From Mariannaea sp. PMI_226 (Eukaryota > Ascomycota > Sordariomycetes > Hypocreales > Nectriaceae), in the NCBI GenBank assembly GCA_024336345.1, contig JANFOG010000007.1, positions 2,108,001 through 2,172,000 on the forward strand: 64,000 nt of DNA, in the 5' to 3' direction. Below are positions 46,001 to 59,018 of the stretch, in pieces (positions within the stretch are counted from its first letter, which is position 1; the number at the start of each line of letters is the position of its first letter). A program made the position numbers and the translations under genes. Under the pieces are notes generated by a model. It was not told where the DNA came from and did no database searches. It saw only the letters and a list, made by a program, of their open reading frames with translations.

Positions 46001-46895
46001 ACGCTCGTCCAGATGACATTATCCTCTAGGAGCGCTTTATCACTGAAGTCGGCTCGCTCAGCGCCAGCGCCGTCGAGCACGTCGGTTAGCGTGAAACTCA
46101 CGTCCTGATCCGCTGAAATATCCAGACGCACGATGCCCAAGTTGAGCCGTGTGCGATGGGCGAAGACGGTATAATTTAGCTGGTACACCGCAGCGGTGTC
46201 CTCAGCAGCTACGGGGGGACTCCATGTGACATTTGTGTGCACGATGCCATCGTGGACTGACATGGATTGGTGGTAGCCTCTCACTGTGGAGGGTCGCACA
46301 CCAGGCTGGTAGGTCTGGCCGTCGGGTGTGGTGACAGTCAGTCCGGTCCAGTCTGGGATGCCGCTGATGACGGATTCACCGCCTCGCTTGAGATTGTCGG
46401 GGACTAGGGCGTATGGCATCTTCTGCTGCACATTCCAGAACCCGCTAATAGTTCCAAAGGTGGCTCGGGGTTGGTCCAGGGGCCAGGCTGATAATTCACC
46501 ATGACGGTACCGTCTATCTGTCAGTCCAACAGGATCTACTTGAAAATGAAACACAAAAAACTGGAACCGCAGTAAAAAAGAAAAAGCAAAAAGAGACAAA
46601 CCCCAATTTTGTCCAAAATGTACATACAGTTTAGTAGGTCTTCTTGGGTAGACTCATCCTTGTAGACCCAGTATCCCACTCCCTCGGCCGGCAGCCGCTG
46701 GCCAAAGTAGCCATTGGCCACATAGGGGGAGTTCTGGTAACGATTTGGTACAAAGCTGTCTGTCGTGAGGATCCATGGCGATGATGAACTATGACCGCTA
46801 TTGGCAGTTGGGCCGGTGGAGGAGGCCCTGGCAGGGGAACAACAACAGAGCGCAAAGGCCACCGCTGATGCTGCTATGGGGAGTGAAATGAACAT
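43091..46895 (-). CDS. Acid trehalase, GH65, with C-terminal discoidin-like domain
   Basis: Four exons (46895-46628, 46517-44986, 44890-44600, 44395-43091) give 1131 residues. A signal peptide (about residues 1-25, ending PARA) predicts secretion or a vacuolar/cell-wall location. GH65 sequence begins at PYVANGYFGQRLP; LIFWDAETWVYP lies in the barrel, and EPDEFAYHINN carries the expected catalytic acid, Glu602. Near residues 890-1040 a region with GNYPYSLVDGSNATVW and VTIDLGGVRSISKI resembles an F5/8 type C (discoidin) sugar-binding domain. The enzyme hydrolyses trehalose to glucose and lets the fungus feed on external or stored trehalose. Ser/Gly-rich inserts (around 45450 and 45710) are probably flexible surface loops. 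It sits between the FSH hydrolase and the PKS, but a part in a polyketide pathway is not evident. Confidence 0.9.
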
Positions 46896-48680
46896 TTTCC
46901 TAGGAGGTTGTCATGCGCAGTTCGTTGAAAATTGACACGAAATAGAAAGAAATTAATAGCAAACGGCGGTATAAATTAAGTAGTTTGGGCTGTCAAGCGG
47001 GGGTGCATCGGATCCAGATGCCGGCCTCAACATTATTTCTCTTCACCCCTCAGCGGGGTAAGAATACAGAAGCTCTCAAGCAGGGGCCGGGGCCTTCCAA
47101 TTAGCATCACATTTACTTTTCTAACAAGTGTTATTTTGCATGAGCTGTGAAAGACCAGGCTATAATATACAGGGGAACCAAGTCCCTATTGTAAACCCTC
47201 GAACCTGCAGAAAGAACCGAGTCAAGCGAAGAGAAAAAAAGAAGCTGCATTCTTAAGCGGCTACAGGGTATAATTTTAAGAGCTCCTTGACTTGGTATGA
47301 CGTTGTAACTAATAATAATGGCAAGACGACCCAAAAAAAAAAGAAGCTGTCAAAAGAATGTTTGAGCTTTACACTAATAAATAGCTTGATGAAGGAAGAG
47401 GCTTCGTTTTGGAAAAAGCTCTTGGTTGCGGCCATGGCCTGAGGTATCATGATCCCGTATGGTGCTGTAAGTCCAAGAATGGCCTAAATATCCACTTCAA
47501 CCGCCCTAGAAGCCTAGAGCTCTCCCCTGTTGAAAATGCTTGGCTTGTGCCTAGGCACTATATTAATATGTAATCAATTTTCGCATTAGGATAAAGAGAC
47601 TCCTTGCAGTGGATGTGTCCCTTATTTTCCTCACCCCGCTTGAAACCCCATATGCCAATCGTAGGTTAGTATGGACACCTTGTATTCCAAATGGAGGTTG
47701 AGTCGTCTCATCCCATTGGCAGCTCTAGCTCCCCTACGCTAGATACAGAGGCGTTGAAGAAATCGGCCCGTACCAGGTTAACCAAGCTAACGCCCGTAAC
47801 GGTGGGCACCTCGGTAAGCGATTAGTAACGTTTAAAGTTGTCGAAGGGGTCTTCTATATACTCATATCCCGGTAGGAAGAAAATACCAGATATCTCCCCA
47901 ATTTCCCCAAGGCTTGAGAGACAAACGAAAGAGTGTAGTTACCAGTCTTTTCCTCTTTAGTGGCTGCCTGACCTGCATACCGAACACACTACAACCCTGA
48001 CCACTACTAATCCAGCCCTGGATCCTTCAGCACCGACCCCCTGAGGTGACTCCATAAGAGACGAGACGGCCCGAAGGATATGGGGAACGATGGGGCAGAA
48101 TCGGCTATTTTTTTTAGGCTACGATTCCATGATTACGACGCAAATAGTTCCCTGGAAAGTTGAAGATGGTGATAAATGTTTTATGTTTGCCAGGGTTGTA
48201 TCGTGGAAGTACTTCGTATGCACTGCTCAATATGCATTGTGTAGCGCAGAGTTAAATTAATTGGTCCCTCTCGTCGAAGAAGAGACTGAGGATGAATAAA
48301 TGAACGAATGAATGAAGGAAGGAATAGGGAGCACAGATCCTGATGTATAGGTTAGACAGAGCAGCAGGATACCCAAATTACGTTGCCTACCTATAACAGT
48401 TAATCATGGCTTCTCCGTAGCATTACTAATTTAACTCCACAAGAGAAGCAAGTGGATGCCTTTTCTATATTTTATTTACAGTATTTCCCCTCATTTTGCT
48501 AGGACAGGACGTAATCTGGAGAGCTTCTATCTCCATTACCGACGCGGGGTTAAACGTGGGGTAGACTACCTAGGGTGGGAATGAGGGCTTTTTCACATCG
48601 CCACCCTATTTCTTTTCATTTTCCTAGCTGCTCCTTTGAGACCTCTATCCTCGTCGAGGGCAAAGGGTGTGAACTTTCGG

Positions 48681-48905
48681 ATATAAGAGAATATTATGGA
48701 GCTCGGGGGGTATAAGGAAATAACTAAACCTGGATGAGGGATTTATCCCCCCCTTCACTAAAGATACACCCTCCTTGATCATTGAACCAGACTCTTGGTT
48801 CATGACAAATTTTGTCAGTGGCCAGAGGAGTGTATTTCCATATATAGAGATAGTACGAAGCTCAAGAGATATAAGGATGTAACTAAAGTCAGTTGTGGGA
48901 TATAT
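48681..48905. repeat. Diverged direct repeat pair, 160-bp period
   Basis: Sequence from 48681 (ATATAAGAGAATATTATGGA onward) recurs from 48840 with matching blocks such as AGCTC, TATAAGGA, TAACTAAA and GGGAT, roughly 70 percent alike by eye over about 65 bp. Both copies share an open frame on the minus strand, but no protein family is recognised. Confidence 0.4.
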
Positions 48906-49849
48906 CTCCACCTCCAGTATACATATACTTTCATGACGCAACTATTTTTACTGGGATTAGGCTGTTTTCCCATGTTAGAGCAGGGCCTTCTTCAGCACTA
49001 TATTTCGTGCTGGACTATGTACTACTCCATATGCTCTCTTGTGATCAGACCAAGCAGGTTCCGCTCCCCCTCTCCCCCCTGCCGCCGTGAATGCACTTCC
49101 TTATCACAGACACTTGGCAATCGGACCGTTTACGTGAGCACCTCCACGCCTTCGTATCCGAATAAGCCCGTGACAAAGACGTTGAACCTCGGTGGAGAGT
49201 CGAGGAGCCTACCAAATCTAGAGAAGCTCGTGCACGTACCGTACGTTTTCCACCGTCTCAAAACCGACCAGTGCTTATGTCTAAATCCTTCGATGCAGGT
49301 GGTGCGGGGCAGAGTCGAACAGTATGGTTAGGAACTGACATTTCCCCATACTATATGGCCCTGACATTGACATTGTGGGGAGGAGTAGTTCAAAACAAAA
49401 GTTGGAGTAAATTAGCAGAAATTTGGAGTACACGGGTTGAGAAAGGATATGCCAAGTTGATTCATGAAATTATAGGATTCTATGTAGGAGGGGAAATGTC
49501 TTTAGTATTATTCGATGCCCTCCCTCTCCTGACAGTAAAGCAGTCCCGGCGAATTGGTGGGTTTGACCACTCAAGTGCCCGTCAGCAACCCCCAGTCTGT
49601 TAGAGGACATCCGCGGCCGAGGAAATTCATACCGCGATAGACGACTGCCACATAGTAAATAGTCTGTAACGATTTGCATGTCTATATCTCTGTATTGTCC
49701 CGTGGATAAATCTAGTTCGGGTCAGACAACCCCCGACCCCCCGTGTCTGACTAGTAACGTTCAGACTCGCCAATTAGTAACATAGGACTATTGTATTTTC
49801 TATCTTGGAGAGCCAGTATTGCCATAGTATAGATATCCAGCATCGTTTC

Positions 49850-50030
49850 AACTCTTTTTGCTCTCTCCTCTCCCTAATCAGTCCTCTTAATCTCTTCTCT
49901 TTCGGTATCGAATAGAAGGCTGCTTCGCCTCTTACCAAATTTTGGCCTCCTCTCTCCTCCTCTTCCTCCTCTTACCTCTATCTCCCCTTTCACACCTTCT
50001 CTCTCCCCTTCTTCCCCCTCCACAAGCAGC
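49850..50030 (+). promoter_or_regulatory. Pyrimidine-rich tract before PKS start
   Basis: About 180 bp directly ahead of the PKS ATG are dominated by CT, CTC and TCC runs. CT-rich tracts next to transcription start sites are common in highly transcribed genes of filamentous fungi, so this is a likely core promoter and 5' UTR. Confidence 0.5.
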
Positions 50031-50033
50031 ACA

Positions 50034-53000
50034 ATGGAGCCTCTCGCCATCGTCGGCATGGCCTGTCAGTTCCCCCAAGAGGGCGACAGCAATGAGAACT
50101 TCTGGAAGCTTCTCATGAGCGGGAAATCCGCCATGACACCGTTTCCTAAGAACCGTGTCAACATGGATGGCCATTACCACCCAGATGTTGAGCACGGTGG
50201 TACTGTGAGTGTTTTGCGCTCGCCCGCGCTCGCGTTTTCCTTCTGAACGAGGCTTACTGACGCTTTGCCTTTTAAGTTCCACGTCAAAGGTGGTCACTTC
50301 ATGAACAACGATCCCGCAGAGTTTGATCATCAGTTCTTTAGTATCACCAAGAGCGAGGTCATGTCATTGGATCCTCAGCAGAGATTATTGATGGAAAACG
50401 TCTACCATGCCTTGGAGAATGGTAAATTTTGCCCTTTACCAATCTCTCCCTTCTAGGTGGTGCATCCAATGCTGACACAAATCAATACAGCGGGCATTCC
50501 CATGGACAAAGCCACGGGATCAAATACATCTGTCTTCAGTAGTGGTTTTAACCATGATTATCTCCAGCTACTCAATAGCGATCCAGAGATTAAGCTCAAG
50601 TACAAGCCTATGGGAACCAGCAACTCCATCTTGTCAGGACGCATCAGTTGGTTCTTTGACTTCAAGGGTCCCAGTCTTACTGTCGACACAGCCTGCTCTA
50701 GTAGTATGGTAGCTTTTCACCTTGGTGCGCAGAGTTTACGGAATAATGAATGCGAAATGTCGCTAATCTGCGGCGTGAATGTTTTTACTTACCCAACCGA
50801 TTGGTTTGGCATGGACCACCACGGATTCTTTGCTGGAGACGGCAAATCTTACAGCTTTGACCACCGTGCCAGCGGGTACTCGCGTGGTGAAGGTGTGGCT
50901 ACAGTCATCCTGAAGCGACTGTCTACCGCAATCCGGGACGGTGACACTATTCGCGCCGTCGTGCGCTCGACTGGTCTCAACCAGGATGGCCGCACTCCAG
51001 GTATTACACTACCAAGTGCCGCTGCACAGGAGCAGATGATTCGGGATGTGTATGCCCGCGGCGGACTCGATATTGCTGAAACAGGTTACATTGAGGCTCA
51101 CGCCACAGGTACTGCGGCTGGCGACCCCATTGAGGCTCGTGCAATCGCCAACTCATTCAAGTCGTCTGAGAGAGAAACTCCATTGATTGTAGGCGCTGTC
51201 AAGTCGGCCATCGGCCACACCGAGGGTGCCTCCGGTTTAGCTGGTATCATCAAGTCAGTTATGATTCTGGAGTCAGGCATCATTCCCCCCAACACCAACT
51301 TCGAGAAGGTGAACCCCAAGATTCCCATCGACAAGTGGAAGCTGAAGCTCCCTCTTGAGCCCATCGCTTGGCCTTCAACTGGCACACGTCAGATCTCGGT
51401 CAACTCCTTTGGCTTCTCCGGCACCAACGGCCATGTCGTGCTGCAGGATGCTTACCACTATCTCCAAAAGCACAAAATTGCTGGCGTTCATGCCACCAAG
51501 GTCGAGCTAGGAGTAAATGGAATCACTAACGGCCACACCAATGGTCACATGAATGGCGAAACAAATGGTTATACTAATGGCAACACGAATGGTCAAACAA
51601 ATGGTCTTACGAACGGCCACACTGATGGTCAAACGAATGGCCATACTAACGGGCACACGCACACAAATGGAAATGGTGTTTCAACACAGGCGACTCGTGT
51701 TCCTGTACTGTTTCCCTTCTCCTCGTTTGATGAGGCTGGTGTGCAAAGAAATACTGAAGCCATTGCTAGCTACTACAGCAGTTTTCTCCCACCATCCTCC
51801 GCCGCCGATGAGAGAGACCATCTGCAAGACCTCGCGTACACCCTGGCGGAGAGGCGTACTCACTTCCCTTGGCGCTCGTACTGCCTTTCTGGCAGCGTAG
51901 CAGATCTTGTCGAGAACCTTGTCTCTATTCCTAAACCCGTTCGTACTCGAGGAACTCCCAATGTGGGCTTTGTTTTCACCGGCCAGGGTGCTCAGTGGTA
52001 TGCCATGGGCCGTGAACTCATGGTATACCCTGTGTTCAAGAAGAGTCTGAAGGATGCCTCAGAGTTTATGAAGACTCTGGGTAGCGATTGGTCATTGATC
52101 GGTTCGTATTTTCCCCTTTAATTGCCATCTAACCCTCAACCCCCCCTCTTGATCCTCGAATTAGCTAGAGAAAAAGGAAGATGAAATGTATTGCTGACTG
52201 GATTACACTCCAGATGAACTTCTTATGGACAAGGCAAACTCCAAGATCGACAGCCCGACTCTTGCCCACCCGGCCTGCACCGCCCTGCAGGTCGCTCTGA
52301 TAGATTTGCTGAGCTCGTGGTCCCTTCGGCCCACTCGAGTCGTTGGCCACTCTTCCGGTGAGATTGCGGCGGCATACTGCTCCGGCAAGATCAGCCGGTC
52401 CACAGCATGGAAGGTGGCCTACTACCGTGGTCTTGTCTCAAGTAAGGTGACAAGCCAGGGAGCCATGCTTGCCGTTGGCCTACCTGCTACCGAAATTGAT
52501 GCTTATCTGCAAAAAGTCAATGCTAAGTTAGATGGCGAGCTAATTGTGGCCTGCTTCAACAGCCCCAAGAACCACACCATCTCTGGTGACGAGGCGAAGA
52601 TCGATGCACTGAAGCAGGACTTAGACGAAGCCGGAGTCTTTGCCAGGAAGCTCAAGGTACGAACTGCATACCACTCGGCGCACATGAAATCTGTCGCAGC
52701 CGAGTACTTGCAGCTCTTGGGCGAGTTGGAGACGCCTGAACAAGACAGCTCTTCTTCCACTGCGGAGATGTACTCTAGCGTCACTGGCACCCGAGTGGAA
52801 GGGGGTTTGACGGCGCAGTACTGGGTAGACAACCTAGTCTCCCCTGTGCGTTTTGCCGAAGCCCTCGTCAAGATGACTGTGGAAAGCTCCGGAGCTGGAC
52901 TGCGGGTCAATGCCAGCGGCGGCGGTGTGATCCAGGAGATTGTCGAAGTCGGTCCTCACTCTGCACTCAGTAGCGCTATCAGGGAGAGCCTCACAGCCGA

Positions 53001-56000
53001 CGTCCCCGGCGCCGAGTCCATTGGATACCACGCGGTGCTGAATCGCAACGACCCCCGTATACAGACCCTGCTGAGCTCCATCGGTGCGCTGTACTCGCGT
53101 GGCAGCCTTATTGATCTCTCCAGCGTGAACCGAGCATCTGAAACAGACGCAGACGCCGGCAAGCAGCCCTCCCTTCTCGTCAAGTTGCCTTCATATGCCT
53201 TCAACCACTCCCAGACAACCTGGTTCGAGAGCAGATTGAGCCGCAACTTCCGATTCCGTAAATATCCCCGACACGACCTCTTCGGTGCGCCCGTCCCTGA
53301 TTGGAACGTGAACGAGCCGGCGTGGCGCAATTTCATCCGTATCTCGGAACAGCCTTGGCTGCGAGACCATGTTGTACGTCTTTATTCTGGCGCCGCTATT
53401 TGCATCCACCCATGTTTAGCTGTCGTGTAAGCAATGGAATGCTAATGAATCGTCTCAACAGGTCACCGGAAGTATTGTTTATCCAGGGTAAAGTGCTCGA
53501 TTTCGTGAGTTACAACAAAACAGCTGACGTCGCGTTTCCCTTCTAGTGTCGGATATATCATCATGGCAATTGAAGCTTCCAAGCAGATTGCCGATCCTGA
53601 GGCCAAACTCGTGGGATTCCACCTGAAGGATATCTCCATCAAGTCCGCTCTAATCGTCCCGGACAACAAGGAAGGCATCGAAGTCAAGTTCGCCATGTCC
53701 GCCATGGATGAATCCAGCCTCGAAAACTCCAAAATTTGGAGACAGTGGAGAGTCCTTACCTACAATCCGGTCGGTGACAGCTGGGTAGAACACTGCACAG
53801 GTTACATTGCCACTGAGTACGAAGTGGCCGCTGGGCCTATTGACGCCGGCCGGGAAGAGGTTTTCGAGGCAGAGGCTTCTCGCAAGATGCTTCACAATGG
53901 TGTTGAGCGCTGTACAGCCCCCACCACCATCAACTACGACAACCTCGACACCATTGGTCTTCATTTTGGCCCGTTATTCCAGAACCTATCGGATGTTTGT
54001 GTTAACAAGGGCAAGGGCGAAGTGGTAGCTACTATCTCCGTACCTGATGTTGCGTCCGTGATGCCCAAGAATTTTGCTCATCCTCATACGATCCACCCGT
54101 CTACCATGGACGGCATGATGCATCTGTTCATTGCCGGTAAGCTGTTACCCCCTTCCCTTGCAACTTAAGTTGGGGCAACTTCTGATGTGGATGTTTCTTG
54201 TAGCCGTTCTGGACATTACCGATAAGAGCAGCCTGGGATCACCTATGGTGCCTACATTCATCAAAGATGTCAAGGTTTCTGCGAAGATGAGCAGTGCTGC
54301 TGGACATAGATACCGTGGCCTAGGAAGCTCTCGACAAACAGGCTTCCAAAAGTTCCACAGCGATATTACCATTTGGGACGAGGAGACTGAGGAAGAAGCC
54401 ATTGCCGTTCGCGGGTGGTCGACCAAGTCTCTCGGATCTGAAGTCACCTCCAGCGATGCCAAAAAGCTCTGTCACACCCTGGAATGGAAGCCAGACCTAG
54501 AACTGGTTAAGAAGCCCAAGTTTCCTGAGGTTGTTCTTGCTTCTGATGAAGATAACAACACCTATAGGGATGACCTCCGCAGAATGCAGCTGGCATCCAT
54601 GCTATTCATCACGAGCGCTCTGGATGAGCTCAAGGACTACCCCGTAGAAAACTACGAAGGCCACTTCAAACAATACTACGCATGGTGTATCAAGCAGAGA
54701 GAGGACTTGTACGCAGGTACGCTTCCACACCTAGACTTTGACGAATGGAAGCAACACGCCGAGAATGAGACGCTGCGAGAGGACCTGTATCGCCAAGTCT
54801 CCGAGTCTCATGCCGACGGCAGGTTGCTGGTCCGCATGGGTAGAAATCTTGCGGCAGTGGCTCGCAAAGACGTCAGCGCTCTACAGCTCATGTTCGGTGA
54901 GGATAATGTGCTTGATGAGCTCTATAGGAATATGATTGAGTCCGGAAACCTACCTGCTCTTCTTAAAGCCTATTTGGGCGTTGTCCAGCATAACCACGTG
55001 AATCTCAGAATCCTTGAGGTTGGTGCGGGAACCGGTTCCATGACTGCACCAGTCCTGGAGGCCCTGGGACTTGCTGGTACCGGAGATGACACCTCATCCA
55101 GTGAATCGGCCATAGCTGAGTACACTTATACTGATGTCTCATCTGCTTTCTTTGAAAAGGCCCAGGACAAGTTTAAGAGATGGCGAAATGTGTTGACCTT
55201 CCGTACATTCAACATTGAGAATGCAGCGGTAGACCAAGGGTTTGAGCAGGGAAGTTACGATTATATCTTTGCTGCCAATGTCATTCACGCTACTGCGAAC
55301 CTTAAGGAGGTCCTGTCAAACATCCGCTCCCTGCTTAAGCCAGGTGGAAAGCTCATCATGCATGAGGGTATCCGTCAAGGTAAGTTCATCACCCCTATCT
55401 TCGGTCCCAATTATGTGATTTTACAGTATATTAACCTTTTTGCAAATAGATTTCCTGTGGTTGCCTCTTGCTTTTGGTCAGCTGCCTGGTTGGTGGCTGG
55501 GAATTGAGCCCAACCGAAAGTGGTGCCCGTCCATCTCTGAGGTCGAATGGGATCATGTCCTTCGCGAGGCCGGCTTCTCTGGAGTCGGCACTGTCTTCCA
55601 GGATCGTGAGCTTGACGACATTAGGGGTCAGAGCATTATGGTTGCTGGCAACAATGTCTCTACTGGGAAGCAAGACACTACGCGCAAGATTCACATCGTC
55701 TACTCTGACGCCACACATAGCCTCGCTGCCGCCTTACAAGCCAAGATCGTGGGTGAATTTGGATTCGAGAATTGCGACCTTGTGACACTCTCCGATCTCG
55801 TAGAGAAGGAGTTGATCAACGACACGTGCATCTCTCTTGTCGACCTGGAGGGGACCCCCGTCCTCGCGAACTTGACAGAGGAGCAGTATAAGAGCGTAAA
55901 CCACATCATCGCGACCAGTGACGGCGTGCTCTGGCTGTCTGGTGACTTTGAGAAACACCCCGAGCAGCACATGATTGCTGGTCTCATCAGAACGGTGCGA

Positions 56001-58545
56001 TGGGAACGCGATCTCGACAGCCCCAACCTCGTCACACTTGCCATAGCAGAGCCACGACCTAGCGAGGGCGCTTTGGTGGAGTCTATCCTGTCGGTATTTA
56101 AGCGCCAGTATGTGGATGATCTGGATCAGGACAGCAGAAATGCCGAGTACCTTCTGAAGGATGATGAGATCCTGACCAGCCGACTCATTGACGCTCGCAA
56201 GATCAACAACTTCGTGCACACGACCTTCACTACTGCCGATCCTAAGATGGGACCCCTTGGAGAGGCCGGTCGGCCCATCATGCTAGACACTTCCTCACCG
56301 GGCTCTCTAAGTGCTTTGCATTTCGCCACCGATCCCGTCTGGCATCGTCCGATGGGAGAGAACGAAGTGGAGGTCGAAATCAGGGCTGTTGGTCTTAACT
56401 TCCGGGATGTTTTGATTGCTATGGGTGAGCACGTGGCTGCTTGCCTTGGTAACGAGGCTGCCGGCTATGTCTCACGCGTTGGCTCTGGAGTCACCAACGT
56501 AAAGGTAGGCGATCGAGTCGTCTATATGAACGGATTGGTTGACGGAGGTTGTCTGAAGACGTTTGGACGACAGTCTGCCGACGCGGTCGTGAAGCTCCCT
56601 GATTCCATTAGCTTTGAGGACGCAGCTAGTCTACCCTGCGTCTACTCAACTGCTATCCACGGTCTTTATGATATTGCGCACTTGTCTGCTAGAGAGACTG
56701 TCCTCATCCATGCCGCAGCTGGTGGTGTCGGCCAAGCAGCCATTCAGCTAGCCAACTTAGTTGGTGCTGAGGTTTTTGCCACCGTGTCTACCCCTGAGAA
56801 GCGGGAGCTGCTGGTTCGTGAGTACAATGTGCGAAACGACCACATCTTCTCTTCTCGAGACCTCTCTTTCGTTAAGGGTGTCATGCGCATGACAGATAAC
56901 CGCGGCGTGGACGTTGTGCTAAACTCATTGTCTGGCGATGCGCTGCGCGCGTCTTGGGATGTCCTCGCCCCCTTCGGCCGGTTTATTGAGATTGGCAAAA
57001 AGGATGCCCAGTCCAATGGCCGCATTGATTTGAGCCCCCTGCTTCGCCAGACGGTCATGGCTAGTGTGGATCTGACAACCATCATGAACTACAAGCCTAA
57101 GAAGCTCGGCCAACTCATCACCGAGACTGTACGTCTGTTCGAAGAAGGAAAGATTAGAGTAGCTTCGCCAACCCGCGTTATGGACTATACGCAGATTGAG
57201 GAGGCTTTCCGAGCGCTGCAGTCAGGTAAGAGTATGGGCAAGATTGTGTTCAAGCCAAATAACGACGACCTCGTCCCCATCCTTCCGGACAGACCGCCTC
57301 CTATGAAGCTCGACGGCAATGCTACTTACGTTCTAGCTGGTGGTCTTGGTGGCCTAGGACGAAGCATTGCCCGTTGGATGGTATCTCGAGGAGCAAGGAA
57401 CCTGGTTTTCATTTCTCGCTCGGGAGCTGCCAGTGAGGCGGCCCAAGAGCTCATCCAAGAGTTAGAGTCGACTTCATGCCGTACCCACGTCTTTGCCTGT
57501 GATGTCAGCAACAAGCACACACTGTACGAAGTCATTAAACAGTGCACTGCTACGCTTCCTCCCATCAAGGGCTGTGTTCAGGGCTCTATGGTGTTGAGGG
57601 TCAGTATATCTCCACTCCACCCCACTCCCCCATCCCCCCTTCTTCCGGTTTCTTTTCCAGCTCTTTGCAATATTGTGTGTTTTTCTACTAACACACGTGA
57701 ACTAGGATGCTATGTTTGAGAATATGACGTATGATAACTTCGTGGCCGCGCTGAGACCCAAGTTCCAAGGATCTTGGAACCTTCACGAACTACTTCCCAA
57801 GGACATGGAGTTCTTCCTCTTGCTATCTTCTGCAACTGGCGTTCTGGGTAACCGAAGTCAGGCAAATTATGCTGCAGGTAACACATACCAGGACGCTCTC
57901 GCTCAGTATCGCCATTCTATCAACCTTCCGGCCACCAGTATCGACCTGGGAAGTATCTTGTCAGTCGGTTATGTAGCTGAGAACAAAAACCGTCTCAAGA
58001 CCATTCCGGCCATCTCGTCGGTCTTGGAGTCAATTCGCGAGGACGAGATTCACTTGATGATCGAGTATCATATCGACGGACGTTATGCTTCTCCTTACCA
58101 GACGGTCTCTGGTCTTACCAACGCCTCTCTCTACAAGCAGCGTCGCATGCCCCTCCCCAGTTATCTTCAGCTGCCTCTGTTCCGCCATTTGCATAGCAGC
58201 ACAGGTGCTGTCAGCGAAGTCACCGAGGACGATCCTCTTCTCTTGATCCCCGTCAATTTGGCTGCGGCTACATCTATGGAAGAGGCTGTGTCCATCGCCT
58301 CTCAAGGTATCCGTCTGAAGCTCTCTAAACTTCTCACGATTGCTGCCGATGATATCGATCCGGGCAAGTCCATCAGCTCTAATGGCGTCGATTCCCTGGT
58401 GGCGACCGAGTTCCGAACTTGGCTGGGAAAAACGTTGAAGGCGGACGTTCCTATGCTTGACATCATGGGAACTAGCAGCATCCAGACCTTCAGCGAGAAG
58501 GTTGTGAGTGATAGTAAACTGGTGCAGCTTGTTCCAGGAAACTAG
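50034..58545 (+). CDS. Highly reducing polyketide synthase (KS-AT-DH-MT-ER-KR-ACP)
   Basis: Nine exons (50034-50204, 50277-50421, 50491-52101, 52214-53373, 53462-53487, 53547-54136, 54204-55379, 55450-57599, 57706-58545) total 7869 bp, 2622 residues, all in phase. KS: DTACSSS with Cys near 174, then EAHATGT and GHTEGAS. A repeat linker follows (separate entry). AT: FTGQGAQ and GHSSGE near 684. [12 protein letters not shown] near 1029, split by a 26-bp exon, with a later [11 protein letters not shown]-methyltransferase: [11 protein letters not shown] near 1504. [13 protein letters not shown] near 2047. [11 protein letters not shown] near 2256 and YAAGN. ACP: NGVDSL with the phosphopantetheine Ser near 2571. 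It makes a reduced, possibly methylated polyketide in the cytosol. There is no TE, reductase or condensation domain, so release needs a partner such as the FSH hydrolase at 41.9 kb. Confidence 0.95.
51516..51680 (+). repeat. x-Thr-Asn-Gly tetrapeptide repeat in KS-AT linker
   Basis: Within the PKS, between KS and AT (about residues 447-502), a 12-bp unit encoding xTNG repeats about 11 times in a row ([20 protein letters not shown] and so on), ending in a His-Thr-Asn-Gly-rich tail. The first position varies (H, E, Y, N, Q, L), while T-N-G is nearly fixed. Confidence 0.9.
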
Positions 58546-59018
58546 GCGCCAACCACCGAAAGGCGCACAATTTGCATTCGAATGTAAGGCGGATATGCAG
58601 CGCGCTTCCGGACGAGCAATGCAACCTGACGCAGTCGTGGTAGTGGCTACTTGGACATCGCGTTGAGGATAGGTGCCCAGTAGATATTACCTCTATTGAT
58701 ATCCTTGAGTCTAGGAAAGTCGATATATTTATTAATAAGTTAATTCCCTTATTTTTTTATTACCTTGTGATGAATTAATATTATTTATTGAGCTTTTCAA
58801 TCAATTGTATCGGTTAGCGAGGTATGACTTACTCTGCCGCAGCGCTGCAGCCGTCAGGCTCCAACATATCCACCAATGCAAGGGCAGCATGCTAGAATTG
58901 CACCACACCTCAGTATAGGAAACATGTCTTTACATATTCTAACTGTCTCTACTAATACAATATAAACTGTTAATAATCTGTTTTATCTCTTAGAAATGGA
59001 CTTGATTACTATAAAAGA
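58546..59018. other. AT-rich spacer between convergent PKS and P450 remnant
   Basis: The 474-bp spacer is AT-rich from about 58690 with TTAATA-type runs. No gene is seen. Confidence 0.4.

Larger units (their letters stand above)
46896..50033. other. Large intergenic region upstream of PKS
   Basis: A 3.1-kb gap separates the divergent trehalase and PKS genes. It holds a diverged pair of direct repeats (48681-48745 and 48840-48905) and a long pyrimidine tract just before the PKS. A 178-codon frame (48795-49331) has no family features and crosses one of the repeats, so it was not called. No tRNA or transposon ends were seen. Confidence 0.4.

Noticed and set aside
48795..49331. 178-codon plus-strand frame upstream of the PKS
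   Set aside because: Crosses a non-coding direct repeat, no family, no matching introns or signal features.
52102..52213. Apparent stop in the PKS AT domain
   Set aside because: It lies in an intron that joins SLI to DELLMDK in frame.
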